A DNA stretch of 64,000 bases from Paraphaeosphaeria minitans (taxonomy: Eukaryota; Ascomycota; Dothideomycetes; Pleosporales; Didymosphaeriaceae): positions 434,001-498,000 of the forward strand of contig WJXW01000011.1 in the NCBI GenBank assembly GCA_015832175.1, given 5' to 3'. The translations under genes were made by a program, and so were the position numbers. Below the pieces are notes generated by a model. The model was not told where the DNA came from. It saw nothing but the letters and a program-made list of their open reading frames with translations, and did no database searches. This document shows positions 45,319-57,708 of the stretch, in pieces (position 1 is the stretch's first letter; the number at the start of each line of letters is the position of its first letter).

Positions 45319-47624
45319 ACCATGACACATGTGCGTTGAAGAGAGGGAGGAAAGAAGAACTTGTATAATACCGGCCCGAGAGCTGATATCGCGATTTGGA
45401 TCCGCATGGCACGGCGTTCGCATCTGCTGGCTAGCACACCCTTCCATTGGTATATTTTAATGTTCGATTACGCCTTCATCATGTTCATTGCTGACGAGCA
45501 TCATCACCAGTGCGCTCTTCTCAAAGTACTTTAAGAACCCGCGTGCATGAACACGCGCAAAAATGTCCTGCTTTCCAAGGGCACACTGCTCCGCAGATCC
45601 TGCATTAAAAAGAGTAGTACAAGAACGTTGGACTTAAAACTCATGCACACAGGCTATATGGGCGGATTCTATGAATCAATGGCTGACCGCCTAACGTCCT
45701 CCTCCTCGTCCCTATCAGCCCTAGAATGTTCAAGCAACCATCGCCAGGCTCGTCTCACAATCATCCGCAGGTACTGCAATGAAACACCTGCGTTCTCTCC
45801 GCATGAACCAGAAGTCCATTCGCTGCATGCATGGGCGAGCACTACCTACCTAAAAGAACCAGGATCAATGCCAGTGGCCCCTGGCGTCCTCACTCCCTCG
45901 AAATAAACCAGCAGGCGAAGAGATATATGGCAGACAGTCTCTGCACTTTGACATCCAAAATGCGTTCGGATGTCGACCATGAGTGGTGGAGGCCTGTCTT
46001 GGAGACTTCGTCAGGGAACTGGGCACCGAAAACTTCGCGTACACAAGCGATGTTTCTCGGTACTGCGTCTTGCGGGTGTGGAAAAGGGGGCGAAACATTT
46101 CCGTGGGAGTTGGGTTCCGCGCCTCTTATCCCTGAGAAAGCAGTAGAGGGAAACATCCATGTGCTGCGGCCCTCTGCCCTGCGGAATTCAATGAATGGGC
46201 TGGGTATTAAAAAGTCCTGCGGCCCCTGTCATGTTCCTCCGCTTTGTGATTTCCTGCAGCTCCCGAAATGACAGCACACAAGGCTCATGAGAACCGAGCT
46301 CTGCGACTGAGGCATTGGAACCCCCTGCTGGAATGGCTGATGTGCGGCGGAGTTCTACCTATCTTGCCGTTCACATAGTGGACTGCGCACCAAAGACCGC
46401 GTCAAGAATGCGGCATGTTTCTCTGCGCTGTGGCTTCTGCGCGGGTTCCAATCGATGTCTACCGTTATCCATGTGGGAGGTGGTCTCTACACCTGTGACA
46501 CCAAGCACACAGCGAAAGCGACCATGGGTGGTGGACTTCTGTCTTGGCAATGTCTCACGTCGACCAGCACTTGGAAAGTGATCAAAAACAGAAGATGTCT
46601 TTGCCCACCTGAGGCCTTCCCGCAAGTACCTAAACATGACCTCCGAAGGATGATGGGAGACGAGCTTGGTGAGCTCGACAAAGAAAAGCACGGCCAACGC
46701 ACTACCTATGTGCGGCGGACTTTCGCCCTGGGAGACTTGTCAGAAGCGACTAAGCACTTCGATATCGAACGAGCTCAAAAAAAGCGTCTCCGTCTGTCTG
46801 TGACCTTTCTCCCAGCACCAAAGATTCCTTCTCACATGATTCATGGGAAGCGGACTTGGTGAGCTTAACCAACCCAAAGTCTACATACGTCATGTGTAAT
46901 GGAACTCTGCCATGGAGCTAACAAAAAACCAAGCCTTGACCTCGACATACCTTTCGGCTCTGCAGCTTCCTTGTGGTGCTTAGAAAGCATCCTGACAGCG
47001 TGATGGAACTCTACGCTGCGACTTGGATATCGAAAGCACATTATTGTCCAGCAAATGTGCGGTGGAAGAGGGGTTTCTCTCATCGGCTTCACAGCGTCGT
47101 CTGAGTACCAACGTCACGTTCATTCAGAGCTATGTCTTCTTTCTGTGGCATGGTTGCGGGTGCCAGAAGGAGGTGACGGTATTGCTAGGGGGTTTGGCGC
47201 TGCGCTTTCTCGCACTAAAAATTCAAAAAACGCCAACTGCCTTGCGATGTGTGGTCGAGGTGAGGTTGGGAAACTTCGTCCAGGAAAGGTGTACCGAGAA
47301 CTGCGTTGCTTCTGATTATGTGTTTCTATGTGGCGCGGTTGCCGGAGCTTTTACGAAGATGATAAGTAGCTTTATACGAAGATGATTCCAAGGGTTGAAG
47401 ATGGGAATTGGGTTGGGTCTAGCGGGCCCAACAACTACGGTAGGTACGGTATCTACCAAGCCATGATAGCTAGGCACAGGACCTAGGGCCAAGCTTACCG
47501 TGGTTAACACCAACCCAGGATTGTTGGCCAAGTTTATGTACTGCAGAAATCCTTCCTTTCTTCTTGTATTCTTGATCCTTCAGATCTGCGAAAGCGATTC
47601 AGAAAGAAATTGTCCCCAGCAGCC
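45319..47624. repeat. Gene-poor segment with diverged repeat-like blocks
   Basis: Many short frames but no family features. By eye, similar blocks recur. A GTTTCTCTGYG-CTGTGGC-TTCTGCGGGT-like block occurs near 46050, 46412, 47128 and 47325. GGARACTTCGTCnAGG followed by ACCGARAACT occurs at about 46002 and 47274. CCATGRGTGGTGGA followed by CTGTCTTGG occurs at about 45978 and 46524. A GATATCGAA word occurs at about 46760 and 47032. Identity appears to be 65-80 percent over tens of bases. This suggests old degraded copies of one repeat. Base composition is near that of genes, so this is not like the RIP block. Confidence 0.35.
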
Positions 47625-49032
47625 ATGGATTCAAATCAGCCTCACGGGCACCCAGCTTCCGGACCGAGTGACTTGGTCGAGCCGTTTGAAAGATTGGAGA
47701 TTTCGAAGAATCGAGCTCATCGTGCGCAGAAAGTTTCTGAGGCTTTTAGAGAGCGCATCATGCCAGACGTCCTCGGACAATTTGAGCACATCGCCAATGA
47801 AGGAAGCCAGTTTTGTAGCTTGAGAAAGATTAGCGATGCTATACGTACAGCGTCAGACTCTTTGGCTTCAGAGATGAGTCTTGACGACTCGATCCTGGGT
47901 GGCGGTCGTTCGGAAGAGGAGGAGGATGTCGATGAGGCTGCAGAAAACCTGGTCAGGTTGACAAAGGAGTTTGACGTCATGAAACTTATACAGAACCTGA
48001 TCAAGGAGCAAAAGGTTCTGCTATACGAAGCAGTGAAAGAAGGAGGTGGAGAAAAAGGAATGGTGTCCTTCGTGGAGCACACATTGAAGGCGTTGTCCCG
48101 GATGGAGGACGAGGTCATGAAAGCTGGATATGAAAATCATGTCCAGCAGTCGCGCTGCACAGCACAGCTGTCCAAAAAGAAAGGGCATGTCCTGACGACT
48201 GGCTATCTATCCGCCACAGCGGACAAATTCCAACCCATCAAGGGCGCACAATTCGAGATGAAGCCATCTGGAGGTAGCAAGAAAAACGACCAAGACTCGT
48301 TCAAAGAACGTTTACGAAAGGCATATCGAAATCCGCTGGACTATGAAGAGTGCTGGGATCCAGTGCTTGGAAGATGGCAGACAAGTCACTTGTTGACTGC
48401 TACGCATATTGTGCCGTACGCAATGGGGGAAGATCACGCAGCATACATTTTCGGTGTGCACCCAACCAAGGGATACGAAATCATCTGGGGGTTGGATAAC
48501 GGTCTACTCTTGCATCCGAGCACTGAGCATGCAATGGATGAAGGGGGACTGGTCATCGTTCCCGATCCCTCAAACCCTGAATCTTGGAAGAAACAGCTTC
48601 GTGCCGTTGTCCTGGACGAGGCCCTCAAAAGCAAGCCCCTCGACAAGCTAAATCCACGCCTGGGAACTTACGGAAATCTGCACATGAGAAAGTTGACCTG
48701 GTCTGATGCTATATCCACCAGACCAAGAAGGAGGTTTCTGTACTTCTTCTTCCTCATGACCTTGTTCCGCAGGAGGCGGTACAATGTCGCAGGCTGGGAA
48801 AAGGATCGAGATGTTTCCCCCCATGATGTGGACGACCCCGGATAAATGGGTGTCAAGGTCCATTCTCACGGAGCTGGCCAAGGAGATTGGCGATTTCAGG
48901 GAGGATGATGAGTTTCTCAAGAATAATCTGGCTTCATTCTCTGGACCTGAAGCATCATCGGAGCTTGCTCTTCACATAAGAGCACAACTGGAGGCTCCTG
49001 CACATGTGGAGGATGTGGACGACATGGACTAA
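47625..49032 (+). CDS. HNH endonuclease-domain protein (HNH_2-like) with apparent frameshift
   Basis: The ATG at 47625 has an ideal CAGCCATGG context. The first frame runs 406 residues to 48845. The N-terminal 200 residues are helical and charged. An HNH_2-type nuclease core follows at about residues 262-315: THIVPYAMGEDHAAYIFG, then NGLLLHPSTEHAMDEGG and LVIVPD, with the expected His, Asn and His positions. Next comes a family-like FLYFFFLMTLFRRRRY. The expected C-terminal block is in another frame (TTPDKWVSRSILTELAKEIG, to a stop at 49032). The two frames meet at a run of six C (48817-48822), and one C fewer would join them. No good intron bridges them. It may be a real mutation, a sequencing error, or an alternative short product. 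Such proteins are common in filamentous fungi, with unknown function. Confidence 0.72.
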
Positions 49033-50983
49033 GCGATGTGAGGGAAAGTCTTGTTTTTTCTTTTATGTATTATTAGACCTTGTTAATTTATTATGTAGCT
49101 ACCTACCTATCTGATAGTGAAATCTATGCTGTGCGATATGAGAATAGAAGGCATGCGTGTATCTCCTCCAACCCAACCTGTAATGAAAGTACACGAAGCG
49201 CTTAGCTATACTCTCCTTCCCTTTATTCAGCCGAGCACTATGTGGTCGGAGTATCTTTTAGAGACTTCAGTTCGCCGAGTGAATCACAGACGAAAGAGAT
49301 ATGGCCTACAATCCATGTTTTTCTGCTCCGAGGCCTGTTTGCAGGTAGCAGACTAAAGGGGGAAGTATATGACGGGAGACTGGTTCTGCGAAGTTGTGAA
49401 CAAATTTCAAGCCACTCTGGTCTATTTGAGGTGGGGGGGTTTGCGTGGCATGAGTTCATAGGGTGGAGTAGGAACCAAGATCCTCCTACCAGCTCATATG
49501 CTTCTCTGCACTGCGGCTTCTTCGTAGGGCTCCAACGAGTGCATATATCAACTCGTGGGAACGCTCTACTACTCAACACCGAAAGCCAGAGTTGTTCTCA
49601 ATTTATGTGGTAGAAGCCCGTTTTGGATACTTGGATTCAAGGCATGAAGTACTAAGCTCATTAAAGAGCTGCAGTTACATTCCGTGTTGCAGCCTGTCAC
49701 AAGGTCCCCGAAATAAGGAGAATCAAGAATGATGGGGGACCAGCCCAATGACTTTGACAATCCAAAAATGGAGTGCTTGGAGGCAGCTCTTGTGGACAAC
49801 TGAACCGCCCTGTTGTTTCCGGAAACAACATCTACGTCTCAAAAGCCAGAAAGCAGCCTCACACACTGGGCTGCGGCGCTGCAGGTTCTCGGAATAAATT
49901 ATCCTAGGACGATGCGTCCACACATCTAAGGAGCTGCACTTTAATTTAATGTCGAAAGACGGTTCTTCAAAAGCTTCACATTTCGCTTCGAAAACCGTGC
50001 AAGCTTCCCTGAAAAATGCTATGTACCAAAGGTATTCAGAAGACTCACATTCTGGATTTCGGTCTCCTTATCTCATACACGTACATCTTAAAAAATGCTC
50101 TTGTGGGTAAGCTTCAATATCAGCACCCAAAACTGGGCGTGAATGAATCGATGGCTGAGCTCTGCACGACTGCTCAACCTCAACCATTACTGAATCCCAC
50201 TTCTCACTTTCTGTGGAAACAAGGTCCATGATTATAGATTATCTATCGCGTACGTGTGAAAGAGTTCTCTTTTCCACCTGCGCCTTTACGCAACATTTTC
50301 GTACAAGCTCAAACCATTAAAAATATTCTGGCAGTATTCAGTGTCGCAAGTCCACCCCTGGTTGACAAGAAGATCGCTGCAAGATGCATCATTCTTGCCT
50401 GAGCCAAGATGCTACGATACCTCGATGTGAGAATGCATGGAACAGGAGGTAACGGAAAAGCGCTCCAAGCACTTCTATGTACCAAAGAAGATCAAAATCC
50501 AGAACAAACAACCGTATATGTTCCTGTCGCGGATCGGAAGAACTCGGTCCTGGATTTCGAAGAAACGTCACAGAAGGTCATGATGGCTTCCTTTGTGCAT
50601 TCTCATCAGATTGCGATGGTGATGGTTCCAAGTATCGGAGTGTATATGTGTCAGTGTTTCTGCCGGTCAGTGTCTCCCCTGCTTCCTGCACTCCGCAATT
50701 GACTAAAAGGGATGCCACGAAGTAGCTTGCATGATTACGATTCATTGCGTCACGCCGATTGATGCCCCAATCCAGCCAATGAAACAGCACGTATAGGAGT
50801 AATCGACATCCTACATTGCGCCTCTGCACAGAAATTATGGGGACGGCGTGAGAGCCGGCATCGGGACGTGTAACAGTCAGCATCGCGCCCCTCGTTTTGT
50901 ATTTGAGATTTCATCGTGGCAACTTCACACAAACATCTTGGACAGTGCTTCCCTGTCGCCTCTGCAACTCCCAACCTTTCAAC
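49033..50983. repeat. Gene-poor segment, continuation of repeat-like DNA
   Basis: About 1.95 kb without a convincing gene. Words recalling the 45.3-47.6 kb segment recur. There is a GCTTCTCTGCACTGCGGCTTC block near 49500. CTTTGACAATCCAAAAATG near 49751 is like CTTTGACATCCAAAATG near 45947. CTATGTACCAAAG occurs at both 50020 and 50476. GGATTTCG occurs at both 50053 and 50552. This places diverged copies on both sides of the HNH gene. The 50990-51060 part overlaps the 3' end of the next gene. Confidence 0.3.
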
Positions 50984-52366
50984 TCACCCAATATACTCCA
51001 CCCACCTCTCCCACTCCCCACTCCCCTCCCCCTCCCTCAACTCCTTCAACTCCTTCTCGAACAACCCCGCCACAAAATCAACACTCCCGTCATTCCCCTT
51101 CGGCAACAGATATGCCATCCCCCTCCCGTCAGGCAGATTCGGGCGCCGTACAAAATCCGGCTTGCCCAGCGCCCCAAAGTTTGCATCGTAGATGCCGTGC
51201 CCAACGTGGCTCGTCAGCATCAAGTCCGTCTCGCCATCCATAGCCGCGCCGAAGTTGATCGTCGTGCTGTCGTCCGTCGTGCGCAGGAGGTGCACTAGGC
51301 TTTCCAGCATGCGGGGTTTGGTGTGCTCGATCAGGTTCCTGCGGAGGGCGAAGGCGAGCGAGGGCAAAGGCAGGGCGAGCAGCTCGGAGAGCGGCACGCG
51401 TGTCCATGCGCATGTCACCGCGTGGCCGATGTAGCCTGCGGGGAGCGGCGGGTCAAAGTGCGGGCGGCCGTTGACGGCGCGGAGGAGTCCGCTCGTAATG
51501 TCGGGGGAGGCTGTGAGGCCGCGGCTGCGCACGAGGTGCTTCCAGACGAGAGCGGTGATGATGTCGTCAGTGGAGAAGTAGGGCGCGGTGTATGCGTCGT
51601 TTGTGGAGATGGCGTCCTTTGCCATGTCTTTTAGCGCAGCGATGCTGGAGGCTGAGATGCGGAAGCAGTGCCAGGGCGCGTTGCCGTATTGCGGGGGCCA
51701 TGAGGGTGAAAAGGGGAGCATTGAGGGGATACGAAGCCAGGGGAGCTCGTCGAAGGATTCGCCGTTTGTGGCGGTTGGGGGGAGGATGGTGTCGTGGTCG
51801 GCGTTGCCGAGTTTTAACTCTTCTGAAGTGACTTCTCCGCCGGCGCAGAGGCGCGCGAAGCATCGAATAATACGGCTGTCTGCGTTCGCATCCATAACGT
51901 TGTGCTGGGCGTTTATGGTGAGGAGGATGCCGCCCTTGAGGAGGTTGATTTGGGCATAGAACACCGGCATGTTCTCCGCAGAAGGGTACATGTAGGGAAA
52001 TCCGTAGCCTGGGCTTAGGATGCGACCATCAAGCATAGAAAGGGGTGCTTTCGCTTCCAGAATGGTTTGGTACGGTTGGACAAATTCTCGGCAATCCTTG
52101 ACATGTATGAACTTTGCTGGTCCCTCGTGTGGGGGATATGGCACGATCTCGAAAGTCCCCGAGCTGGTCGAACTGGCGTCCGAGTTGACTACTTGCCCCG
52201 CGAGCCATGGGAAGTGGGATACGAGCTTGTTCCCGGCTTCGGTGAAGCTGGCGATAGCTCTTTCTTGCGCAACATCGTCGGGGGTGGAGAAACCCAAGGT
52301 CTTGACATTATATGTATGCACGCCAATCATTCGACCAAAAGGTCCTAGATCTGGAGAGGCCGACAT
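50984..52366 (-). CDS. HXXXD-type acyltransferase (trichothecene 3-O-acetyltransferase-like)
   Basis: 460 residues from the first ATG of the open frame at 52366 (MSASPDLGPFGRMIGVHTYN). The transferase-family HXXXD motif is present as QHNVMD (about residue 157), preceded by a strand of hydrophobic residues (GGILLTINA). Near the C-terminus, residues NFGALGKPDFVRRPNLPDG replace the DFGWG motif of the family. These enzymes use acyl-CoA to acylate hydroxyl groups of secondary metabolites or xenobiotics. An alternative start uses a 5-nt exon (ATGAG, 52527-52523), an intron 52522-52449 with a GTAAGA donor, and an exon from 52448, adding 29 residues (489 total). No clear biosynthetic cluster surrounds the gene. 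Confidence 0.85.
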   Translation of the reverse strand: MSASPDLGPFGRMIGVHTYNVKTLGFSTPDDVAQERAIASFTEAGNKLVSHFPWLAGQVVNSDASSTSSGTFEIVPYPPHEGPAKFIHVKDCREFVQPYQTILEAKAPLSMLDGRILSPGYGFPYMYPSAENMPVFYAQINLLKGGILLTINAQHNVMDANADSRIIRCFARLCAGGEVTSEELKLGNADHDTILPPTATNGESFDELPWLRIPSMLPFSPSWPPQYGNAPWHCFRISASSIAALKDMAKDAISTNDAYTAPYFSTDDIITALVWKHLVRSRGLTASPDITSGLLRAVNGRPHFDPPLPAGYIGHAVTCAWTRVPLSELLALPLPSLAFALRRNLIEHTKPRMLESLVHLLRTTDDSTTINFGAAMDGETDLMLTSHVGHGIYDANFGALGKPDFVRRPNLPDGRGMAYLLPKGNDGSVDFVAGLFEKELKELREGEGSGEWERWVEYIG

Positions 52367-52527
52367 AGCTGCAAATGCGGAGATTGAACAGAGTGGCTTG
52401 TAGAAAGAATGCAGCGATAACGCAGGGTAAATGATGCCGTGGGCGATACTAACAATCAATAAAGGCGTGGGTCAAGATCAATCGAACTGGACTTTTTTCC
52501 GTTCTTATGGAACTGATCTTACCTCAT

Positions 52528-53718
52528 AATCTTTGGGTCTCACTCGTATTGGGTATGTGGGCACTAATCAGGGCCAATCAGCTCGCTTCTGCTAAAACGT
52601 TGCAGTAGCTTTGCAGTTCTCGGGAGCTAGGAGGTCTTGGTGCCCCGGCTTAGTTAATAAGTCCCGAACAACTCTTATGTCCAGACCACTTGCTTGACAT
52701 GTCAGTTTGAAAGGCACGAAGTGCCTATACAAGTATGCAAATAACAAGGAACGTCTTGGCTTCTAAAATGGTATCCGAGGCACATGGTTGTTAATCAAGG
52801 GATGCAGTTTTCTTCGCCTGGACACCTCGCTCTGCCTACCTACCATATTCAGCTGGCTCTCGAGCGACGACCAACTATCACCAAATCCTATCAAGTTATC
52901 CTAGGATTAGATTCACTACCTAATTTCTTTTCTTCCTCCCTCCCATTGAACGTACAGCGCAAAATACCATGCAGCTCTATAAGAGTCCTCAAAGAGTCGC
53001 ATCGTCTATCCTTTCACCACTGTCACGAGCTCGACAAGTTGACATGTGATAAGCTATTACGAATGACTACACAATACCCGTCGATCGCGAGCCCACGATG
53101 ACTTATAACGTCAACGATTAGTGTTTAGTCTCTTACAGCCCTGAATCCTCCAGATACTTCACTCCATCGTACGCATGGGTATCTACAAGCTGTCTTGCCA
53201 CTGTGCCAAAGAGTCTGTATCGAATCTGGAATGTGGACATGGCACAGTGGTGACCTCTGGGATGCCTCCAAGAGCTTCTTCGTGCCGGTGGTGATAGGGT
53301 GATGAGAGTATGATTATCCTGGAGCACACTGGGCAGGTTCCATATTCGTATGAGCCACCACATTTCACAGCAGCCACAGTGAGTTCAAGGCTATGCGTCA
53401 CTTCGGCTACTTAGTACAGCAAGAAAACCGGAGTTCCATGGCAATGAAAAAGGTGGTCTACCTAATAGAGCATCCGTGAAGCAAGGCAGAAGACAGTTTT
53501 GAGACGGGAGAAGGAGAAGAAGATCTACCGTACAGCCCACACAAGCGTAGCTGCCGAGCAATGACTACGGTAAGCTCGTGTTCTTTCCGTGCCGTACCAC
53601 ATGTAAATAGAAAGCGCGTATGCATATACCGCCATCGAATGCAATGTCTCATCGCCACACAAATAGAATTTCCCACTCTAGAAACAAAAACCGCTATGCA
53701 AAACAACTCCAAACCCCC
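52528..53718. other. Intergenic, no gene seen
   Basis: About 1.2 kb between the acyltransferase start and the NEO1 stop. Frames such as 52784-53101 plus and 53133-53363 minus show no family features. Promoter of the acyltransferase is expected at 52528-52900. Confidence 0.45.
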
Positions 53719-56700
53719 CTATAACCCCTGCACCTTCCGATAACTCGGCGGCTTCAACGTCCTCCCCACCACCTTCGCCACATACGGCGGAATCAGCCCA
53801 ATCGCCGCAATGACCGCAAACTTCCACCAGAACCCCAGACTACTCACAAACGCCAGATCATAGTATGCGCCCAAGAACGGCACGCTGCCGAAATAAATAC
53901 TCGCCGTCCCAAATATGGACGCCACCATGATCCAGTGCCACGTCGTGACCTCCATAGCGACCATAACGAGCTCGTTGACGACGAGCACGGAGAAGCTGAC
54001 GGCGACCATGCGGCTGAAGTTCGGGGTTGAGGGCTCGCCAACGCCGACGAGCAGCTGCGAGAGTCCCTGGATCATGCTGCCTTGGTAGATGCTCACGGCA
54101 ACCCAGATGAGGAAGGATTTGGTGGAGAGGGAGCGACCGAGCTTGAGCTCGGCGTAGAGCTCCGGGTAGAGGTTTGCGACGGACTCATCGACGTCGCGGT
54201 CGAGCACCAGCGAGAAGACGGGCATCATGGTGTAGACGGTTGAGTACCCGACGAGGAGCCAGTCGCGGTAGAGGGCGTTGGGTTCGAAGGAGGAGGCGAG
54301 GGAGTAGACTGTTTGGCAGATGCTGATGATAAGGCCGCGGTGGATGACGAACTGCGAGAGCTTGGCGCTACGCTTGTACGAGTTGCGGCCGTGCCAAACG
54401 AGGAGTTTAACAAGATAGCAAAATTGCTCGATGGAGAAGTCGGCGGCGAGGGAGGCTTGCTTGCCTTCTTTGCCGACGATTCCGACGCCGACATCGGCGG
54501 CTTGGATCATGGACACGTCGTTGCCGCCGTCGCCGATGCAGCAGACGCGCTTCTTGGTGTAGTCACGAATAAGATAGGCGACATCAGCCTTTTGAGTAGG
54601 CGAGCAACGACAGGCTACGACAGCAGGGAGCTGAACGGCGATGGAGATGAATTCTTGGCGGTAGTGGTTGAGCATCAAGGCGAGGGACTCACCATCAATG
54701 AGGAGACAGGCATCAGTCTTGCCGCGGAGGAAGTCAAGAGACGAGTGAGCGAGGTCTTTGCGTTTCACTAGTAACTGTTAGACCTCCATCCAGAAGATGT
54801 CATGGGTATGGACCTACTCTTCGCGATGGTGTGCACATACTGCCCACGTGCAACCAGTTTCGAGCTCACAGCTACACAGCGTGCTGTCTCGACTTTGTCA
54901 CCCGTCAACATCCAGATTTTGATTCCAGCATTGCGGAGCAGTTCTAGGGATGGCTTGACATCTTTTTGGAGCTTGTCTTCGACGCCGGTAACACCTAGGA
55001 GCTCAACTTCATTCTCGAGGTATTCTTTGACAACGTCTGCAACTGCATTGTCACGATTGTGGAGTGCGAGCGACGCCTGTGAAAGCTTGGCAGAGAAGTC
55101 CTGGTATGCTTGCGCGGAAAGCTTCTTGCGACCCACTACGAGCGTCCGAAGGCCTTCACGGGCCATATTGGCAGTCTCTTCATCCAGCCAGTCGTTTGCA
55201 GCTACGATAGATGTCATGACTGTGTCGGCGCCCTTTTGGTAAAACCATATCTCACTATCCTCATTCGAAGGCGAGTCGATAGATCCATGCCAGAACTTGA
55301 CGACAATGCCCATTCTCTTACTTTCAGAAGTGAAAGGGAAGACATTAAGAATACGTACGCGAACGACAGTGTTGCCATTGTCGCAGGACTGGAGTGTCAT
55401 TGATTCTCGGTCACGTTGTACGAGGCGGAGTCCAACCGCTTCTGTCCACCGAATAATGGCAATTTCATCCGGAGAGGAGGCCTGGTAGCTTGTCACCATT
55501 TGCCCACCCTCTTCTTCCGTGATAGGAGTGACGTTGTGACACAGAGCGAGAGCCAGTACAACATCGCGAACACGTGAGCCGATCTCACGGCGAGTTCGCG
55601 TTGCAGATGTGAGCGGGGCGACGTAGGTTGACGATGGTGTTACGAATGAAGGTGCTTCGCCGGATGGAGTCGAGAAGCTCTGCTTGACGTATGTTGCGAC
55701 TTCGTCCATGGCTTCGTTAGCGTAGGAGACCGTTCCGACGTGAATCTTCTTCATCTCCATTTCTGTGTTCCATTAGCTACAATATGTAAAATGAGTTTGT
55801 ATCCATTACCATTCTGGGTCAAGGTGCCCGTTTTATCGCTCAAAAGGTACTCCACTCGACCTAAATCTTCTGGAATAGTACTGGTTCGTACGACTGTACC
55901 CGGGATGCTCTTGTCGTGCTCGATAAACCAAGCGTAGACCGATTTGCCCATGTCCAAGTTGACACGTAACCCGACAGGAACAATTGTAGAGAAGAGAATC
56001 AAGAATCGCATCATCGACACGTACCACTTCTGGCCATCAATGTCGCGAAAGCGGTTGAGAGCAACCAGGACGAAAGACAGCGAGAGTGTGAAAATACACA
56101 GGAACTTAGTGAGAACATTAATTTCCAATTCCAATAGACCGGTCTTTGACCGAGACGCAGACGTGGAGAGAGCTTGCCGTGTTTGGGGTCCCGTGTAAAT
56201 CACCACAGCGAGAACGTTGCAGCTGGAGGCGAGTACCGTGTTTGCCCATATCGTGTTATCGATGCCTAGTGGTGAGGACTGGGCTTCTTCGTTTGCGGAG
56301 GATTGCTGCTCATGAGGATCGTACTCGCGTGTCCGCTTGTGTTGGAGGTCGACTGTGCCGTAGAACTCGCTCACTTTCCTGTCTGGCTTTCCTGCGGTAA
56401 CGCGTAGTCGGGTGTATTCTCCAATGTCCAAGTTTTGCGTAAGCGGAGATGTGAGACGCAGCTTCCAGTCGGTCTCTCCGTCAAGTTGATCTGTACGAAT
56501 GAACGCTTCTCCAGAGGCACCCGCATCTGCCGGTGTCTCTGCAGAGTGAGTGGCCGTTTCGGAATCTGCTGAATAACTTTTCAGAATCACCATGTCGGCA
56601 GGGACACGTTGATCCTTCCCTAGCTTGACTACGTCGCCAACCTTCAAGCCCCGAGAAGGTGTGACAAGTTCCCAGTAACTGAAATGTTCATCAGCTTGGA

Positions 56701-57708
56701 TCTATCGAAGAGGGCATGTTGCATTGTGAGCGAAACTTACCTAGCAGTGGGAAGACCACCAGTTGTGGCTATTTGTTGCTCCTCGTCCTCGATATCAGTT
56801 GTGCGCCCGTCACTTGCCCCGTTTCCTCTACGCCACCTCTGCCTCCTGCTCGAAGCCCCGCCCGGCGCAACTCCGTTTCCGCCAGTTTCCTCAAACTTTA
56901 GTACTGTGTACGGTTCCGAATTCGCCTCTGCGTCTCTTCTTCTTCTCGCAATATCGTCAAAAGCCTCCTTCCCTAGGGTGACTGAAATGACAAAACCCAG
57001 CGGTACAACATAGGTTGAAAGGTATCCGATTCTCAGAGCGGGTATTATCTGAGACAATGCAACAAGCAAGAAATACATGTTGATAAAAAACGAGAACTCA
57101 TTATACAAGGTGCGTGGAAGAAAGCTCCAGGGGGTATATTTGGCATTGGAAACAGCGTTTGCAGGAAATCGGGCGACTTGGGCCTGGCCAACGGCGATGG
57201 CACGCTGGGTAGTGGGATCATGCTCTTCTTCCGCATCGTCCTGATCGGAGATGTTCTGGCCTAACTGTATAGCTTGTCGATTTGGGCTGGCGGCGGAGAG
57301 GAAGCTGGGGAGGCGGATGTTGGATTGGAATCGTGACAGAGCGCTCGGCTTCCGCTGTTGTCTCGGGCGGTCGTCGTTGGGTGAGGATAGCAATGCCGAG
57401 TCTTCGTCGCCTGACTGCCCGTGGCTACTGTCAGAGTGCCTGTTTTCATGCTCCATCAACCCTTGTAGATGCTCGTCCTCGGGCTCCTGCCTCGGTCTGT
57501 TCCCGCGCAACCTACCCACCCTCAGATTCCTCAGTGGTATCCTTGCGCCCAGTTCATGATAGGGCTTCTTGGGGGCACTCGACATGTTTCGCGCGGGCGA
57601 GGCGGAGGATCTACCGGCGAGTGGGTCGAGTTCTTCGAGATCCAGCTCGAGGTCGGAATCAGTGTCGTCTGGCGCATTCGGCTGGTGGAACTGGTGTGGA
57701 GCTGCCAT
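53719..57708 (-). CDS. NEO1: P4-type phospholipid-translocating ATPase, Neo1 type
   Basis: Four exons on the minus strand: 57708-56741, 56678-55810, 55762-54818 and 54767-53719. They give 3831 nt, 1276 residues. Residues 1-180 are an acidic, Ser-rich cytosolic region. TM1-2 follow (NEFSFFINMYFLLVALSQII, VVPLGFVISVTLGKEAFDD). The actuator domain includes KVGDVVKLGKDQRVPADMV and FIRTDQLDGETDWKLR. The phosphorylation loop has LLSDKTGTLTQNE (about residue 602-612), and the hinge has GDGGNDVSMIQAADVGVGI. Six C-terminal membrane spans end with SYRKVQGL. The LGKDQRVPADM and DGETDWKLR wording marks the Neo1/ATP9 branch. That branch acts without a Cdc50-type subunit in the Golgi-endosome system and keeps phosphatidylethanolamine on the cytosolic leaflet. 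All three introns are GT..AG and phase-consistent. Confidence 0.95.

Noticed and set aside
47610..47624. Upstream start for the HNH gene
   Set aside because: The codon is TTG. The ATG at 47625 has an ideal start context.
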